Shown: piece by piece, positions 26,268 through 35,001 of the stretch
Layout of the letters: every line of letters starts with the position of its first letter
Numbering within the stretch: position 1 is the stretch's first letter
NCBI RefSeq assembly: GCF_001541315.1
Contig: NZ_LMVK01000002.1
Location: forward strand, 62,001 to 126,000
From: Agrobacterium tumefaciens str. B6
GTDB lineage: Bacteria > Pseudomonadota > Alphaproteobacteria > Rhizobiales > Rhizobiaceae
DNA: 64,000 nt
Direction: 5' to 3'
Made by a program: the position numbers and the translations under genes
Notes under the pieces: model-generated
Database searches by the model: none
The model's input: the letters and a program-made list of their open reading frames with translations, nothing else
Told to the model about the DNA's origin: nothing

Positions 26268-27165
26268 CGGCCTGTTTCGTCAGCCGGTTTTCGCGCCACA
26301 TGGCGAACAGCCCGGCGGCGATGACCGTCAAAGCGCCTATGATAGTCGCACCTGTCGGCACTTCGGCCATGAACAGATAACCGAGGGCGATCGCCCAGAT
26401 CATCGTCGTGTAATCGAACGGCGCCAGCAGGGAGGCCTGGGCATGGCGCAGGCTGAGCGTCATGGTGATCTGGCCGATGCCGCCGGCAAGCCCGCCGCCG
26501 GCGAGCAGCAGAAACTGGTTGAAATCCGGCATCTTCCATCCAAATCCAAGCGTGGCGAAGCCGGCGACGACACCCGTCAGCGTATAGATGAGCACGATGC
26601 GCGACGGCTTTTCGATGCTGTTCAGGTGGCGGACGGCGATGGAGGAAAAGGCCGCGCAAAGCGCACCGGTCAGCGCCAGCGCCGTTCCGATCATCGCAAC
26701 GCTGTCGATCTGGGTAGGGCCTGACACGGCGTCAAACACCGGGTTGGGTGAGAGCGTGATGAAGACGCCGATGAAGCCCGTCAGCACGGCGGACCAGCGA
26801 TATATCCGCACTTTTTCGCGCAAAAGCAGCGCGGCCAGCATGATGGTGAAAAGCGGTGTCGTGTAGCTCAGCACCGTGACATTCACCAGCGGCAGATAGG
26901 CGAGCGCCAGAAAGCCGAAGAACATGCCGCCCAATCCAGCCGAGCTGCCCGCAAGCAGGCGGCCTATATTCTTGGCGGCCGGCACGGTTATCCGCTCGGA
27001 TGAGGCGATGAACCAGAGACAGAGGGGAATGAGGGCAAAAAATCCCCGGCAGAAGACGACTTCGCCGACCGGGATCGCTCCGCCCAAACCCTTCACGCAG
27101 GCGGACATGACTGTGAATGCCAGCATGGCCACCAGCTTGAGCAAAATACCTGTCTTAGGATCCAT
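26248..27165 (-). CDS. EamA/DMT-family membrane transporter, paralogue of the preceding gene
   Basis: A 305-residue ten-helix transporter clearly related to the one at 25341: both start MDxxxGILLK, share PxGxVxFxRxxxAxxPLCLW, and keep the ASLLAPFDYTTMIWA stretch late in the protein. The two genes are tail to tail with a 20-base overlap. ATG 27165 is used because it matches the paralogue's N-terminus and follows GGGGAGCGGG; a longer form from 27234 is possible. It could be the product of an inverted duplication. Substrate unknown. Confidence 0.87.
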   Translation of the reverse strand: MDPKTGILLKLVAMLAFTVMSACVKGLGGAIPVGEVVFCRGFFALIPLCLWFIASSERITVPAAKNIGRLLAGSSAGLGGMFFGFLALAYLPLVNVTVLSYTTPLFTIMLAALLLREKVRIYRWSAVLTGFIGVFITLSPNPVFDAVSGPTQIDSVAMIGTALALTGALCAAFSSIAVRHLNSIEKPSRIVLIYTLTGVVAGFATLGFGWKMPDFNQFLLLAGGGLAGGIGQITMTLSLRHAQASLLAPFDYTTMIWAIALGYLFMAEVPTGATIIGALTVIAAGLFAMWRENRLTKQAVREPIR

Positions 27166-27374
27166 CCCGCTCCCCATCGCAGCAAAGACCGTGTCATGGG
27201 GAAGAGGCGGAGAATAGCCATGGTTGCTGGCCATAAGAATCTTGTCTTACCCCATCATGCGCAGCTTGCCCCTTTGAAAAGCGGTGGAACCACTCGATGG
27301 TGCTTTTGCCCTAGGCTCCGGCGGCGATTTGGTGTCATGATCGCATCTCGAACCGGTGGGAGGTTTAAGCCGAC

Positions 27375-28262
27375 ATGTTGGATTTGCGCAGGCTGCGATA
27401 TCTGGTCGCGATTGCTGATTGCGGCTCCATGTCGGCGGCGGCGCGGCAATTGGGGATCGCCCAGCCGGCGCTCAGTCACCACATCACGGAACTGGAGCGG
27501 TTGGTGGGTTTCCCCGTGCTGCACAGGCTGGCGCGCGGCGTGAAGGCGACGGAGAAGGGTGAAATACTCCTTATTCATGCCCGGGAGATTACCGAGAAGG
27601 TCCGGCAGGCGGAGGCGGAAATCCGGGCCATGGCCTATCTGGATGAGCGGGTGATCCGGCTGAGCCTTATTCCTTCCTGGGCCACGGCCTTTGCACCGAA
27701 CATCATCAGTGAGGTTGCCGCTTCTATGCCAAAGGTTTCGCTGCGGCTGATAGAGGCGCGCAATGACGAATCTCTGCGCCTCATTCGTCTCGGCAAGGTG
27801 GATATGGCTGTCGCGCTGGTCGGCGCGGAGGACAAGGCCGATGATCTTATCATCAAGGAGAGCCTTTTTGCGGTGTCTTCCCGACCCATCGGTCGGTCGA
27901 TGCCGCTCGAGGCTGTGGCGGGGCTCAACCTTATCCTGCCGCCGAAGGACAACCCGCTGCGCGTATCGATCGACGAGGCCGCCGCCCGCGCCGGCATCAC
28001 GCTGAACGTGACCACGGAGATCGACGGGCAGGATACAATCAAACGCGCCGTCAGCGCCGGTATTGGCGCGACGATTCTGTCATGGAATTCGGTGCAGCAG
28101 GAACAGGAGGCCGGTCAGCTTCAGGCCGCTCATATTACCGATCCCGTCATTTATCGCTCCATCCATTTGCTGAGGAACAGGGAGGTGGACGAGCGGACGT
28201 TCAGGCTGTTCCGAGACCTGTTGCGGGCCGTCGCAAGACGCGAGTCGGCATTCAACCCATAA
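27375..28262 (+). CDS. LysR-family transcriptional regulator next to the TTT operon
   Basis: A 295-residue LysR-type regulator. The helix-turn-helix spans about residues 1-60 (MLDLRRLRYLVAIADCGSMSAAARQLGIAQPALSHHITELE) and the effector domain starts near 90. It is in the same orientation as the tctC operon and ends 94 bases before it, so it could be cotranscribed with or regulate that operon. Start ATG 27375 follows GGGAGG. The stop codon lies in a small hairpin (28255-28277). Confidence 0.92.
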   Translation: MLDLRRLRYLVAIADCGSMSAAARQLGIAQPALSHHITELERLVGFPVLHRLARGVKATEKGEILLIHAREITEKVRQAEAEIRAMAYLDERVIRLSLIPSWATAFAPNIISEVAASMPKVSLRLIEARNDESLRLIRLGKVDMAVALVGAEDKADDLIIKESLFAVSSRPIGRSMPLEAVAGLNLILPPKDNPLRVSIDEAAARAGITLNVTTEIDGQDTIKRAVSAGIGATILSWNSVQQEQEAGQLQAAHITDPVIYRSIHLLRNREVDERTFRLFRDLLRAVARRESAFNP

Positions 28263-28277
28263 ACGATTTGTATGGGT
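28255..28277 (+). terminator. Short hairpin at the end of the LysR gene
   Basis: ACCCATA (28255-28261) pairs with TATGGGT (28271-28277), overlapping the stop codon. It is short, AT-rich in the middle and lacks a T tract, so termination is uncertain. Confidence 0.3.
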
Positions 28278-28321
28278 AAGTTGAAAACTCGGTATTTGTA
28301 TTGTTGATGGCTTCTTCCTAG

Positions 28322-28350
28322 CCTCCCCGGTGAAAGTATATCGGGGAGGA
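28322..28350 (+). promoter_or_regulatory. Hairpin that buries the Shine-Dalgarno sequence of tctC
   Basis: CCTCCCCG (28322-28329) pairs perfectly with CGGGGAGG (28342-28349), extended by a G-U pair. The right arm is the ribosome-binding sequence GGGGAGGA of the gene starting at 28357. The stem would block initiation unless opened, so translation of this gene may be controlled by RNA structure (temperature, protein or small RNA). Confidence 0.55.
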
Positions 28351-28356
28351 AAAGAT

Positions 28357-29310
28357 ATGCGTTTGAAGACATCTCTGTTCGGCATGCTGGCGGCTGCGGG
28401 AGTTCTGGCTGCCGGAGGGGCGGCGGCGGAATATCCGGAGCGGCCGGTGACGCTCGTCATCGGTTATCCGGCCGGCGGCGGCACCGATATACAGTCGCGG
28501 GCGCTGGTGCCCTATCTCGAAAAATATCTCGGCACATCGGTCGTGGTGGAAAACCGCGAAGGTGCTGGCGGGCTGATCGGCGCGACCTATATCGCCAATG
28601 CGAAACCTGACGGATACACGATCGGGGCGTTGAATTTCCCCTCCATGTATTCGCCGATCGTGCAGGGCAATGCCAGCTATAAGCAGGACGCCTTCACGCC
28701 GCTCGCCAACCAGATCGGCGGCGATCTGGCGTTGACGGTCAACAAGGTATCGCCGATCAAGACAGCCAAGGAATTCGTTGAAGCGGCCAAGGCGAACCCG
28801 GTCGTCGTTGGCGTGACGGGTATCGGTCATCCAAGCCAGATCACCGCCCTGCTGTTCGAGGAAGCGGCGGGCGTGAAGCTCAATTTCGTCCCCTTTAATG
28901 GGGGCGGACCGGCACGGCTCGCCATGCTCGGTAACCACGTCACACTCGGTTTCATGAACTTGAACGAGGTTTTTGCAGACAATCGTTCGGGTGCACTTCG
29001 TGTTCTGGCGACATCAGGCACTGAGCGTTCGCCGCTCTCGCCAGATGTGCCGACCTTCAAGGAAGCCGGTTACGACGTTCAGTTCAGCCTTCTTGCAGGT
29101 TTTGGTGCACCGAAAGGCCTGCCGGCGGATGTCGAGGCCAAGCTGGTCGATGCATTCCAGAAGGCGCTGAAGGACCCGGATTATCTTGCCGAGGCCAAAA
29201 AGCGCGAACTGACCATGCTGCCGCTGACCCAGGCGGAATTTGCCGAGGCACTCAAGAAGGGCAACGCCAATCTGGCCGAGCTCTGGAAAAGCAAGCCCTG
29301 GACGAAATAA
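28357..29310 (+). CDS. Tripartite tricarboxylate transporter binding protein (TctC/Bug family)
   Basis: A 317-residue periplasmic binding protein with a signal peptide of about 24 residues ending AAA. The mature part begins YPERPVTLVIGYPAGGGTDIQSRAL, the family's hallmark for binding carboxylates, and includes VVVENREGAGGLIGATYIANAKPDGYT. With TctB (30139) and TctA (30594) it makes a complete TTT carboxylate importer. The ribosome site lies in a hairpin. An in-frame upstream start (28330) is rejected because its codons lie in that hairpin and it would disrupt the signal peptide. Confidence 0.93.
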   Translation: MRLKTSLFGMLAAAGVLAAGGAAAEYPERPVTLVIGYPAGGGTDIQSRALVPYLEKYLGTSVVVENREGAGGLIGATYIANAKPDGYTIGALNFPSMYSPIVQGNASYKQDAFTPLANQIGGDLALTVNKVSPIKTAKEFVEAAKANPVVVGVTGIGHPSQITALLFEEAAGVKLNFVPFNGGGPARLAMLGNHVTLGFMNLNEVFADNRSGALRVLATSGTERSPLSPDVPTFKEAGYDVQFSLLAGFGAPKGLPADVEAKLVDAFQKALKDPDYLAEAKKRELTMLPLTQAEFAEALKKGNANLAELWKSKPWTK

Positions 29311-29396
29311 GCGGCGCTTCTCTCACCACTAACCGAAATGACGCTTGGGCCTGTGCGTGGCCCGGGCATGACCCACTGTTGAAAGGAATCCGGCCA

Positions 29397-30065
29397 ATGG
29401 CCCATGTCATCCGCAATTTCCAGCGCCCCTCAAGGGCTGATATTGAGGCGATCAGCAAATTCAGCCCCGCAACCATTCACGAGGCGCAGGGCAAGCTTGG
29501 CGCTCTCGATTATCGCATCAAGCCGATCAAGCCCGGCCTGAAAATCTGCGGCCCGGCAATCACGGCAAAATGCCATATCGGCGATAATCTGATGATTTTC
29601 GAAGCCATTAATCTCGCAAAGCCCGGCGACGTGCTGGTCATCGATGGCGGTGACAATCCAAATCAGGGCGGCTTTGGCGATGTGCTGGCCGCCGCCTGTA
29701 TCGGCAAGGGCATTGTCGGCTTCGTGGTCAGCGCCGCGGTGCGTGACGGCAAGGGGCTGCGCGAAATCGGTTTTCCGGTTTTCTCGCTCGGGCTTTGCAT
29801 GAAGGGCACGTCCAAGGACACGCTCGGCACCATCAACCATCCGGTCGTGGTGGGCGGTGAACTGATCAGCCCCGGCGATATCGTCTGCGGCGACGATGAC
29901 GGCGTTGTCGTCGTGCGTGAGAAGGATATCGCGAAACTCGTCAAGGCCTGCCAGGAGCGCGACGACCACGAGAACCACATGATGGAACTGCACCGTCAGG
30001 GCAAGATGGATATCGAGGATCGTTACGACATGATGCGCTCGAAGGGGTGCGTCTGGGCGGATTGA
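29397..30065 (+). CDS. RraA/HMG-aldolase-family protein (copy 1)
   Basis: A 222-residue protein of the RraA family, at the size of 4-hydroxy-4-methyl-2-oxoglutarate / 4-carboxy-4-hydroxy-2-oxoadipate aldolases rather than the shorter E. coli RNase-E inhibitor RraA. The Arg-Asp pair used for catalysis in the aldolases is present (SAAVRDGKGLREIGFPVFS), as is the GGxxNPGD-type loop (GELISPGDIVCGDDDGVVVV). ATG 29397 follows GAAAGGA. Placed between tctC and tctB, it probably splits or decarboxylates the imported acid or its product to pyruvate-type units. It is paralogous to the gene at 38993. Confidence 0.85.
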   Translation: MAHVIRNFQRPSRADIEAISKFSPATIHEAQGKLGALDYRIKPIKPGLKICGPAITAKCHIGDNLMIFEAINLAKPGDVLVIDGGDNPNQGGFGDVLAAACIGKGIVGFVVSAAVRDGKGLREIGFPVFSLGLCMKGTSKDTLGTINHPVVVGGELISPGDIVCGDDDGVVVVREKDIAKLVKACQERDDHENHMMELHRQGKMDIEDRYDMMRSKGCVWAD

Positions 30066-30085
30066 GCCGGATATTCGATATTTGG

Positions 30086-30113
30086 ATACGCCGTGTCGGG
30101 AGGCACGGCGTAT
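30086..30113 (+). promoter_or_regulatory. Strong intercistronic hairpin before tctB
   Basis: ATACGCCGTG (30086-30095) and CACGGCGTAT (30104-30113) form a perfect 10-bp stem with an 8-base loop. It is followed at once by TCCTCAATGAGGA (30114-30126), a second small dyad touching the tctB ribosome site. It would lower TctB/TctA synthesis relative to the genes upstream, or mark an mRNA processing site. Confidence 0.6.
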
Positions 30114-30138
30114 TCCTCAATGAGGAGGGGAGAAAAAC

Positions 30139-30597
30139 ATGGCCGAACACAAAAATAGCTCGAAACTGACGGCGAATATTCTGTCCGGGGTCTTCTTTCT
30201 GGTGGCCGCCGCCGGGCTTTATTACGGCGCGCGGCCGCTGAGCATGGGCACCAATTTCCAGCCCGGGCCGGGCTACATGCCAACGGTCATCGCGGCATTG
30301 ATGTTCGCGCTCGGTATCGCACTGCTCTTGCAGGATCTGTTGGGAAAGACACCGTCCGAAGCCTGGGTGACCCCGAAGATGCGTCCGTTTCTGGCAGTGG
30401 CCGGCATTGCCGGTTTTGCGCTGCTGATCGAGCCATTGGGCTTCATCGCCGCCGCTTTTGTGCTGATCCTGCTCGCCTGCATCGCCTATGGCAGAATCCG
30501 GCCGGTTGAGGTGCTGCTGCTTTCCGCGGTGCTCATCCTCGCCTGCATCCTCATTTTCGTCGTCGGCCTCGGACAGAGGATACCCCTGCTGCCATGA
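30139..30597 (+). CDS. TTT transporter small membrane subunit (TctB family)
   Basis: A 152-residue protein with four predicted membrane segments (about 15-35, 48-70, 85-110 and 120-145), the usual layout of the small subunit of tripartite tricarboxylate transporters. GAGGAGGGG precedes the start. Its stop overlaps the start of the large subunit gene, tying their synthesis together. Confidence 0.9.
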   Translation: MAEHKNSSKLTANILSGVFFLVAAAGLYYGARPLSMGTNFQPGPGYMPTVIAALMFALGIALLLQDLLGKTPSEAWVTPKMRPFLAVAGIAGFALLIEPLGFIAAAFVLILLACIAYGRIRPVEVLLLSAVLILACILIFVVGLGQRIPLLP

Positions 30598-32105
30598 CCG
30601 ATCTTCTTGCCAATATCGCCCTCGGTTTCGGTGTTGCTGTCACGCCGGTCAACCTTTTCTATTGCCTGCTGGGTGTCACACTCGGCACGATGATCGGCAT
30701 CCTGCCGGGCATCGGCCCTTCCGCGACCGTCGCGCTGCTTTTGCCCATCACCTATACGATGCCGGACACGGCGGCGTTGATCATGCTTGCGGGCATTTTC
30801 TATGGTGCACAATATGGCGGTTCGACTACGGCGATCCTCGTCAATCTGCCGGGCGAATCCTCATCCGTCGTCACCTGCATCGATGGTTATGCCATGGCCC
30901 GGCAGGGCAGGGCGGGGGTGGCGCTGGCCACTGCGGCGCTCGGGTCGTTTTTTGCCGGCACGGTGGCGACCATTCTGATCGTCGTGGTCGCAAAGCCACT
31001 CTCCGCCATTGCGCTTGCCTTCGGGCCGGCTGACTATTTCAGTCTGGTGATCTTCGGGCTTCTGTTTGCCGTGTTCCTGTCCAGCGGATCGCCGGTCAAG
31101 GCGATCGGCATGGTCGCCTTCGGCATTGCACTGAGCCTCGTCGGCATCGATCCGACATCGGGTGAGCAGCGTTTCACCTTCGGCATGGCGGAACTGTTCG
31201 ACGGCATCGATTTCGTCGTGCTGGCCATCGGGCTGCTAGGTGTCAGCGAAATCCTTTTTAACCTGCAGCAGGGTGTGGAGCGTGATGCAGGAACGACAAA
31301 GACCGGATCGCTGATGCCGACCCGACAGGATTTCAAACAGGCATTTCCGGCCGTCCTGCGCGGCACGGCGCTCGGCTCCTTCCTCGGCGTATTGCCCGGC
31401 GGCGGTGCGATCATGAGTTCTTTCGCCAGCTACGCGCTGGAGCGCAAGATCGCCAAGGATCCATCCCGGTTCGGCAAGGGTGCGATCGAAGGGCTGGCGG
31501 GGCCGGAAAGCGCCAATAATGCCGGCGCGCAGACCTCTTTCATTCCGCTCCTGACGCTTGGCATTCCCGCCAACGGCCTGATGGCGCTGATGGTCGGGGC
31601 GATGATGATCCAGGGCATCACCCCGGGACCGGAGGTCATGCAGTCGCGGCCCGATCTCTTCTGGGGGCTGATCGCCAGCATGTGGGTGGGCAATCTGCTG
31701 CTCCTGGTCCTGAACCTGCCGCTGATCGGCATCTGGGTTCGGCTTCTCGGCATTCCATACCGCTTCTTGTGCCCCGCCATTCTGATGTTCTGCGCCATCG
31801 GGGCCTATGGGCTTTCCTACAGCGTTGTGGACGTTCTGTTCTGCGCGGTCTTCGGCATCGTCGGCTTCTTTCTGCGCAAGATCGGCTGCGAGCCGGCGCC
31901 TCTGGTTTTGGGCTTCGTTCTCGGTCCGCTTCTGGAACAGAACATGCGCCTCGGGCTGCTGATTTCGCAGGGCAGTTTCTCAACATTCGTCACCCATCCG
32001 ATCAGCGCCACGCTGCTCGCTTTGTCCGGCATGGTCGTCATCATGATGGCGATGCCGGCGATCATGCGCCGCCGCGAGGTCGTGTTTCAGGGTGATGACG
32101 ATTGA
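30594..32105 (+). CDS. TTT transporter large membrane subunit (TctA family)
   Basis: A 503-residue channel-forming subunit with about twelve membrane spans. Two repeats each begin with the family motif (GIxPGIGPSxTVALLLP-like ILPGIGPSATVALL, and LPGGGAIMSSF in the second half). Other conserved regions are ESANNAGAQTSFIPLLTLGIP and AALGSFFAGT. It works with TctB and the TctC protein to import a carboxylate using the proton or sodium gradient. The overlap with TctB is 4 bases. Confidence 0.95.
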   Translation: MTDLLANIALGFGVAVTPVNLFYCLLGVTLGTMIGILPGIGPSATVALLLPITYTMPDTAALIMLAGIFYGAQYGGSTTAILVNLPGESSSVVTCIDGYAMARQGRAGVALATAALGSFFAGTVATILIVVVAKPLSAIALAFGPADYFSLVIFGLLFAVFLSSGSPVKAIGMVAFGIALSLVGIDPTSGEQRFTFGMAELFDGIDFVVLAIGLLGVSEILFNLQQGVERDAGTTKTGSLMPTRQDFKQAFPAVLRGTALGSFLGVLPGGGAIMSSFASYALERKIAKDPSRFGKGAIEGLAGPESANNAGAQTSFIPLLTLGIPANGLMALMVGAMMIQGITPGPEVMQSRPDLFWGLIASMWVGNLLLLVLNLPLIGIWVRLLGIPYRFLCPAILMFCAIGAYGLSYSVVDVLFCAVFGIVGFFLRKIGCEPAPLVLGFVLGPLLEQNMRLGLLISQGSFSTFVTHPISATLLALSGMVVIMMAMPAIMRRREVVFQGDDD

Positions 32106-32148
32106 CAATCAATCGAGCCGGTCTCACCGGCCAAGCAAAGGTGAAATA

Positions 32149-33135
32149 ATGCATATTCTGATAATCGGCGCGGCCGGAATGATCGGCCGCAAATTGACAC
32201 AACGTCTCGCTTCCGACGGAACGCTTGATGGTGCGAAGATTACCGAAATGACGCTGACGGATGTTTTCGAACCGGCCGCGCCGAAAGGCTTCGGCGGTGC
32301 ACTGACCATCGAGCGCAGTGATCTGTCGAATGCCGGCGTGGCCGAAAAGCTGATCGCAAAACGGCCGGATGTGATCTTCAACCTCGCCGCCGTGGTTTCG
32401 GGCGAGGCGGAAGCGGATTTCGAGAAAGGTTATCGCATCAATCTCGATGGCGGGCGCTCGCTGTTCGAAGCCATTCGTCTGGAGCACGAAAAGGACGGAT
32501 ATCGGCCGCGCATGGTCTTCTGCTCATCGCTTGCCGTGTTCGGTTCGCCATTCCCCAAGGTGATCGGCGACGAGTTCCTGACGGCGCCATTGACCAGCTA
32601 TGGCACGCAGAAGGCGATCGTGGAGCTGTTGCTTTCGGACTATAGTCGCCGCGGTTTCTTTGATGGCGTCAGCATCCGTCTCCCCACCATCTGCATCCGC
32701 CCCGGCAAACCGAATGCGGCCGCCTCCGGCTTCTTCTCCAATATCCTGCGCGAACCGCTGGTGGGTCAGGAAGCGGTGCTGCCAGTTGCCGATACCGTGC
32801 GTCACTGGTTCGCCAGCCCGCGCTCGGCGGTCGCCTTCCTGCTGCGCGCCGCGACGGTGGATCTCTCCGGGCTTGGCGTTCGCCGCAATCTCATCATGCC
32901 GGGGCTGTCGGCCACGGTTGCGGATGAAATCGAGGCGCTGCGCGCCTTTGCCGGGCAAAAGGCTGTAGCGCTTATCAAACGCGTTCCCGACGAGCGGATC
33001 ATCCGGATCGTCGACGGCTGGGCCGAGGATTACGATCCGCAACTAGCGCTGTCGCTCGGCTTCAGGGCGGAAACCTCCTTTGCCGAAATCATTCAAGCGC
33101 ATGTGGAAGATGAGCTGGAGGGGAAAGCAGCATGA
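32149..33135 (+). CDS. NAD-dependent epimerase/dehydratase-family protein, D-erythronate-dehydrogenase-like
   Basis: A 328-residue extended SDR. The NAD loop is [10 protein letters not shown], the active Tyr-x3-Lys is in [10 protein letters not shown], and [31 protein letters not shown] matches the DenD group, whose members oxidise D-erythronate to 2-oxo-tetronate. The classic downstream enzymes of that route (OtnK kinase and OtnC/OtnI) are not in this window, so a related sugar acid may be the real substrate. ATG 32149 follows AGGTGAAATA. It overlaps the next SDR gene by 4 bases. Confidence 0.8.
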   Translation: MHILIIGAAGMIGRKLTQRLASDGTLDGAKITEMTLTDVFEPAAPKGFGGALTIERSDLSNAGVAEKLIAKRPDVIFNLAAVVSGEAEADFEKGYRINLDGGRSLFEAIRLEHEKDGYRPRMVFCSSLAVFGSPFPKVIGDEFLTAPLTSYGTQKAIVELLLSDYSRRGFFDGVSIRLPTICIRPGKPNAAASGFFSNILREPLVGQEAVLPVADTVRHWFASPRSAVAFLLRAATVDLSGLGVRRNLIMPGLSATVADEIEALRAFAGQKAVALIKRVPDERIIRIVDGWAEDYDPQLALSLGFRAETSFAEIIQAHVEDELEGKAA

Positions 33136-33887
33136 GTGATGGAAAGATCGCGCTCGTCACGGGTGGAGGAACAGGGGTCGGCAAGGCGATTGCCAAAGCG
33201 CTTCTGGAAGATGGTTACAAGGTCGCGATAACGGGCCGGCGGCGGGAGGTTCTCGACACTGCCGCCGCCGAATGGAGCGAACATAAAGACTGTGTTCTGG
33301 CCGTCGCGGCTGATATTTCCGCTCCGGCCGATGTCGAGCGGCTGTTTGCGGAAATCATCGGGCGTTTCGGTCGCCTCGATCTTCTGGTCAATAATGCCGG
33401 CATGTCCGCACCGGCGGTGCATATCGAAGATGTGCCGTTCGAAACCTGGAATGCCGTGGTCGGGGCTAACCTCACAGGGGCTTTTCTCTGCACCCAGGCG
33501 GCGTTTCGCCAGATGAAGACGCAGTCGCCGCAGGGTGGCCGCATCATCAACAATGGCTCGATTTCCGCCACCACGCCGCGGCCGCGGTCTGCGCCATATA
33601 CCGCGACCAAACATGCGATCACCGGACTTACAAAATCGGCCGCGCTGGATGGCCGGCGGTTCAACATCGCCTGCGGACAGATCGATATCGGCAATGCCAG
33701 CACCGAAATGACGCGCGCCATGGCAACCGGCGTGCTGCAGGCGGATGGCAGCACCGCCATCGAACCGACCATCGATGCCGGCATCGTTGCCAAGGCCGTG
33801 GTGCATATGGCCTCGCTGCCGCTCGAGGCGAACGTGCTGACCATGACGGTGATGGCGAGCGGCATGCCTTTCGTCGGTCGCGGGTAA
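33132..33887 (+). CDS. Short-chain dehydrogenase/reductase
   Basis: A 251-residue classical SDR with cofactor loop [14 protein letters not shown] at about residue 89, and active-site YTATK. The start overlaps the preceding gene (ATGA). Located between the DenD-like and the 2-hydroxyacid dehydrogenase genes, it is probably a further oxidation or reduction step for the same imported hydroxy acid. Exact substrate unknown. Confidence 0.88.
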   Translation: MSDGKIALVTGGGTGVGKAIAKALLEDGYKVAITGRRREVLDTAAAEWSEHKDCVLAVAADISAPADVERLFAEIIGRFGRLDLLVNNAGMSAPAVHIEDVPFETWNAVVGANLTGAFLCTQAAFRQMKTQSPQGGRIINNGSISATTPRPRSAPYTATKHAITGLTKSAALDGRRFNIACGQIDIGNASTEMTRAMATGVLQADGSTAIEPTIDAGIVAKAVVHMASLPLEANVLTMTVMASGMPFVGRG

Positions 33888-33896
33888 GGAGCGCGC

Positions 33897-34832
33897 ATGA
33901 AGCCCGATCTTCTGCAAACCTATCCGCTTCAGCCGCAGATCGAAGCCGAACTGCAAAAGCGCTTCAGGGTCCATCGCTGGCACGAAATATCCGACAAGCA
34001 GGCGTTTCTCCAGGCGGAGGCGGCGTCGATAAAGGCTGTCGTCACCGGCGGCCATATCGGGGTTGCTCCTGAACTCGCTGCCGGTCTGCCCGCTCTCGAA
34101 ATCGTTGCCATCAATGGCGTCGGCTTCGACAAGGTCGATCTCGACCAGGCCCGCGCGCGCGGTTTCAGGGTGACGAACACGCCTGACGTGCTGACCGAGG
34201 ATGTGGCCGATCTTGCCATCGGTCTCTCTGTCATGCTGCTGCGCCAGCTTGTGCGCGCCGATCATCATGTCCGCTCCGGGGAGTGGAAAAGGGGCGAAAT
34301 GCCGCTGGGTAACAAGGCCTCGCGGCGGCGTTACGGCATTTACGGGCTTGGCCGCATAGGCCGCGCCATTGCGGTGCGGCTGGAAGCTTTCGATGCGGAG
34401 ATTTCCTATTTCAGCCGGCAGAAACAGGACGTGGTCTATGAGTATCATTCGACGGCCATGTCGCTCGCGAGGGACTGCGACGTCCTGATTGTCGCGGCGG
34501 CGGCAACGCCGGAGACAAAACACGCGATCAACCGCGAGGTGCTGGAGGCGCTGGGACCGGACGGTGTTCTCGTCAACGTCGCCAGAGGGTCTCTGGTGGA
34601 TGAAAAGGCGCTGGTTGATGTTCTTGTGGCAGGCGGGCTGAAGGGTGCAGCGCTCGATGTCTTCGAGAACGAACCGCATGTTCCCGAGGCGCTGATCGGC
34701 ATGTGCAATGTCGTTCTCGCTCCGCATATCGGCGCTGCGACGCATGAGACGCGGCTTGAGATGGGCGCTCTGGTTCTCGCCAATCTGGATGCACATTTCG
34801 CGGGACGGGACCTGCCGACCGCAGTGGTCTAG
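33897..34832 (+). CDS. D-isomer-specific 2-hydroxyacid dehydrogenase (hydroxypyruvate/glyoxylate-reductase-like)
   Basis: A 311-residue dehydrogenase interconverting 2-hydroxy and 2-oxo acids with NAD(P). The cofactor loop is YGLGRIGRA, and the catalytic residues are Arg in NVARGSLVDE, Glu in DVFENEP and His in APHIGAAT. Nine bases separate it from the SDR gene upstream. It closes the operon. A 169-base gap follows (34833-35001) with a small dyad CGAATGTGGCGCATTCG but no gene. Confidence 0.9.
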   Translation: MKPDLLQTYPLQPQIEAELQKRFRVHRWHEISDKQAFLQAEAASIKAVVTGGHIGVAPELAAGLPALEIVAINGVGFDKVDLDQARARGFRVTNTPDVLTEDVADLAIGLSVMLLRQLVRADHHVRSGEWKRGEMPLGNKASRRRYGIYGLGRIGRAIAVRLEAFDAEISYFSRQKQDVVYEYHSTAMSLARDCDVLIVAAAATPETKHAINREVLEALGPDGVLVNVARGSLVDEKALVDVLVAGGLKGAALDVFENEPHVPEALIGMCNVVLAPHIGAATHETRLEMGALVLANLDAHFAGRDLPTAVV

Positions 34833-35001
34833 AATGTGCTGGTGGCTGGCATCGGCAACGTACGCCCCATCGGCCGGGTTGCGGCATCGCCGAATGTGGC
34901 GCATTCGCCATCCATACAAGTTGCTTATTACTCCAAAAAAAATCGGTCTTAGGCAAGCGATGAAAGCTTCACTACTGTTTGCTCAACGATAGGGGACAAA
35001 C

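Noticed and set aside
29397..30065. RNase E inhibitor RraA
   Set aside because: At 222 residues, inside a carboxylate-uptake operon and with the Arg-Asp pair of aldolases, an enzymatic role is more likely.
33093..34919. Open frame of 608 codons on the minus strand
   Set aside because: It covers the SDR and 2-hydroxyacid dehydrogenase genes in antisense; those carry intact catalytic motifs, this one has none.
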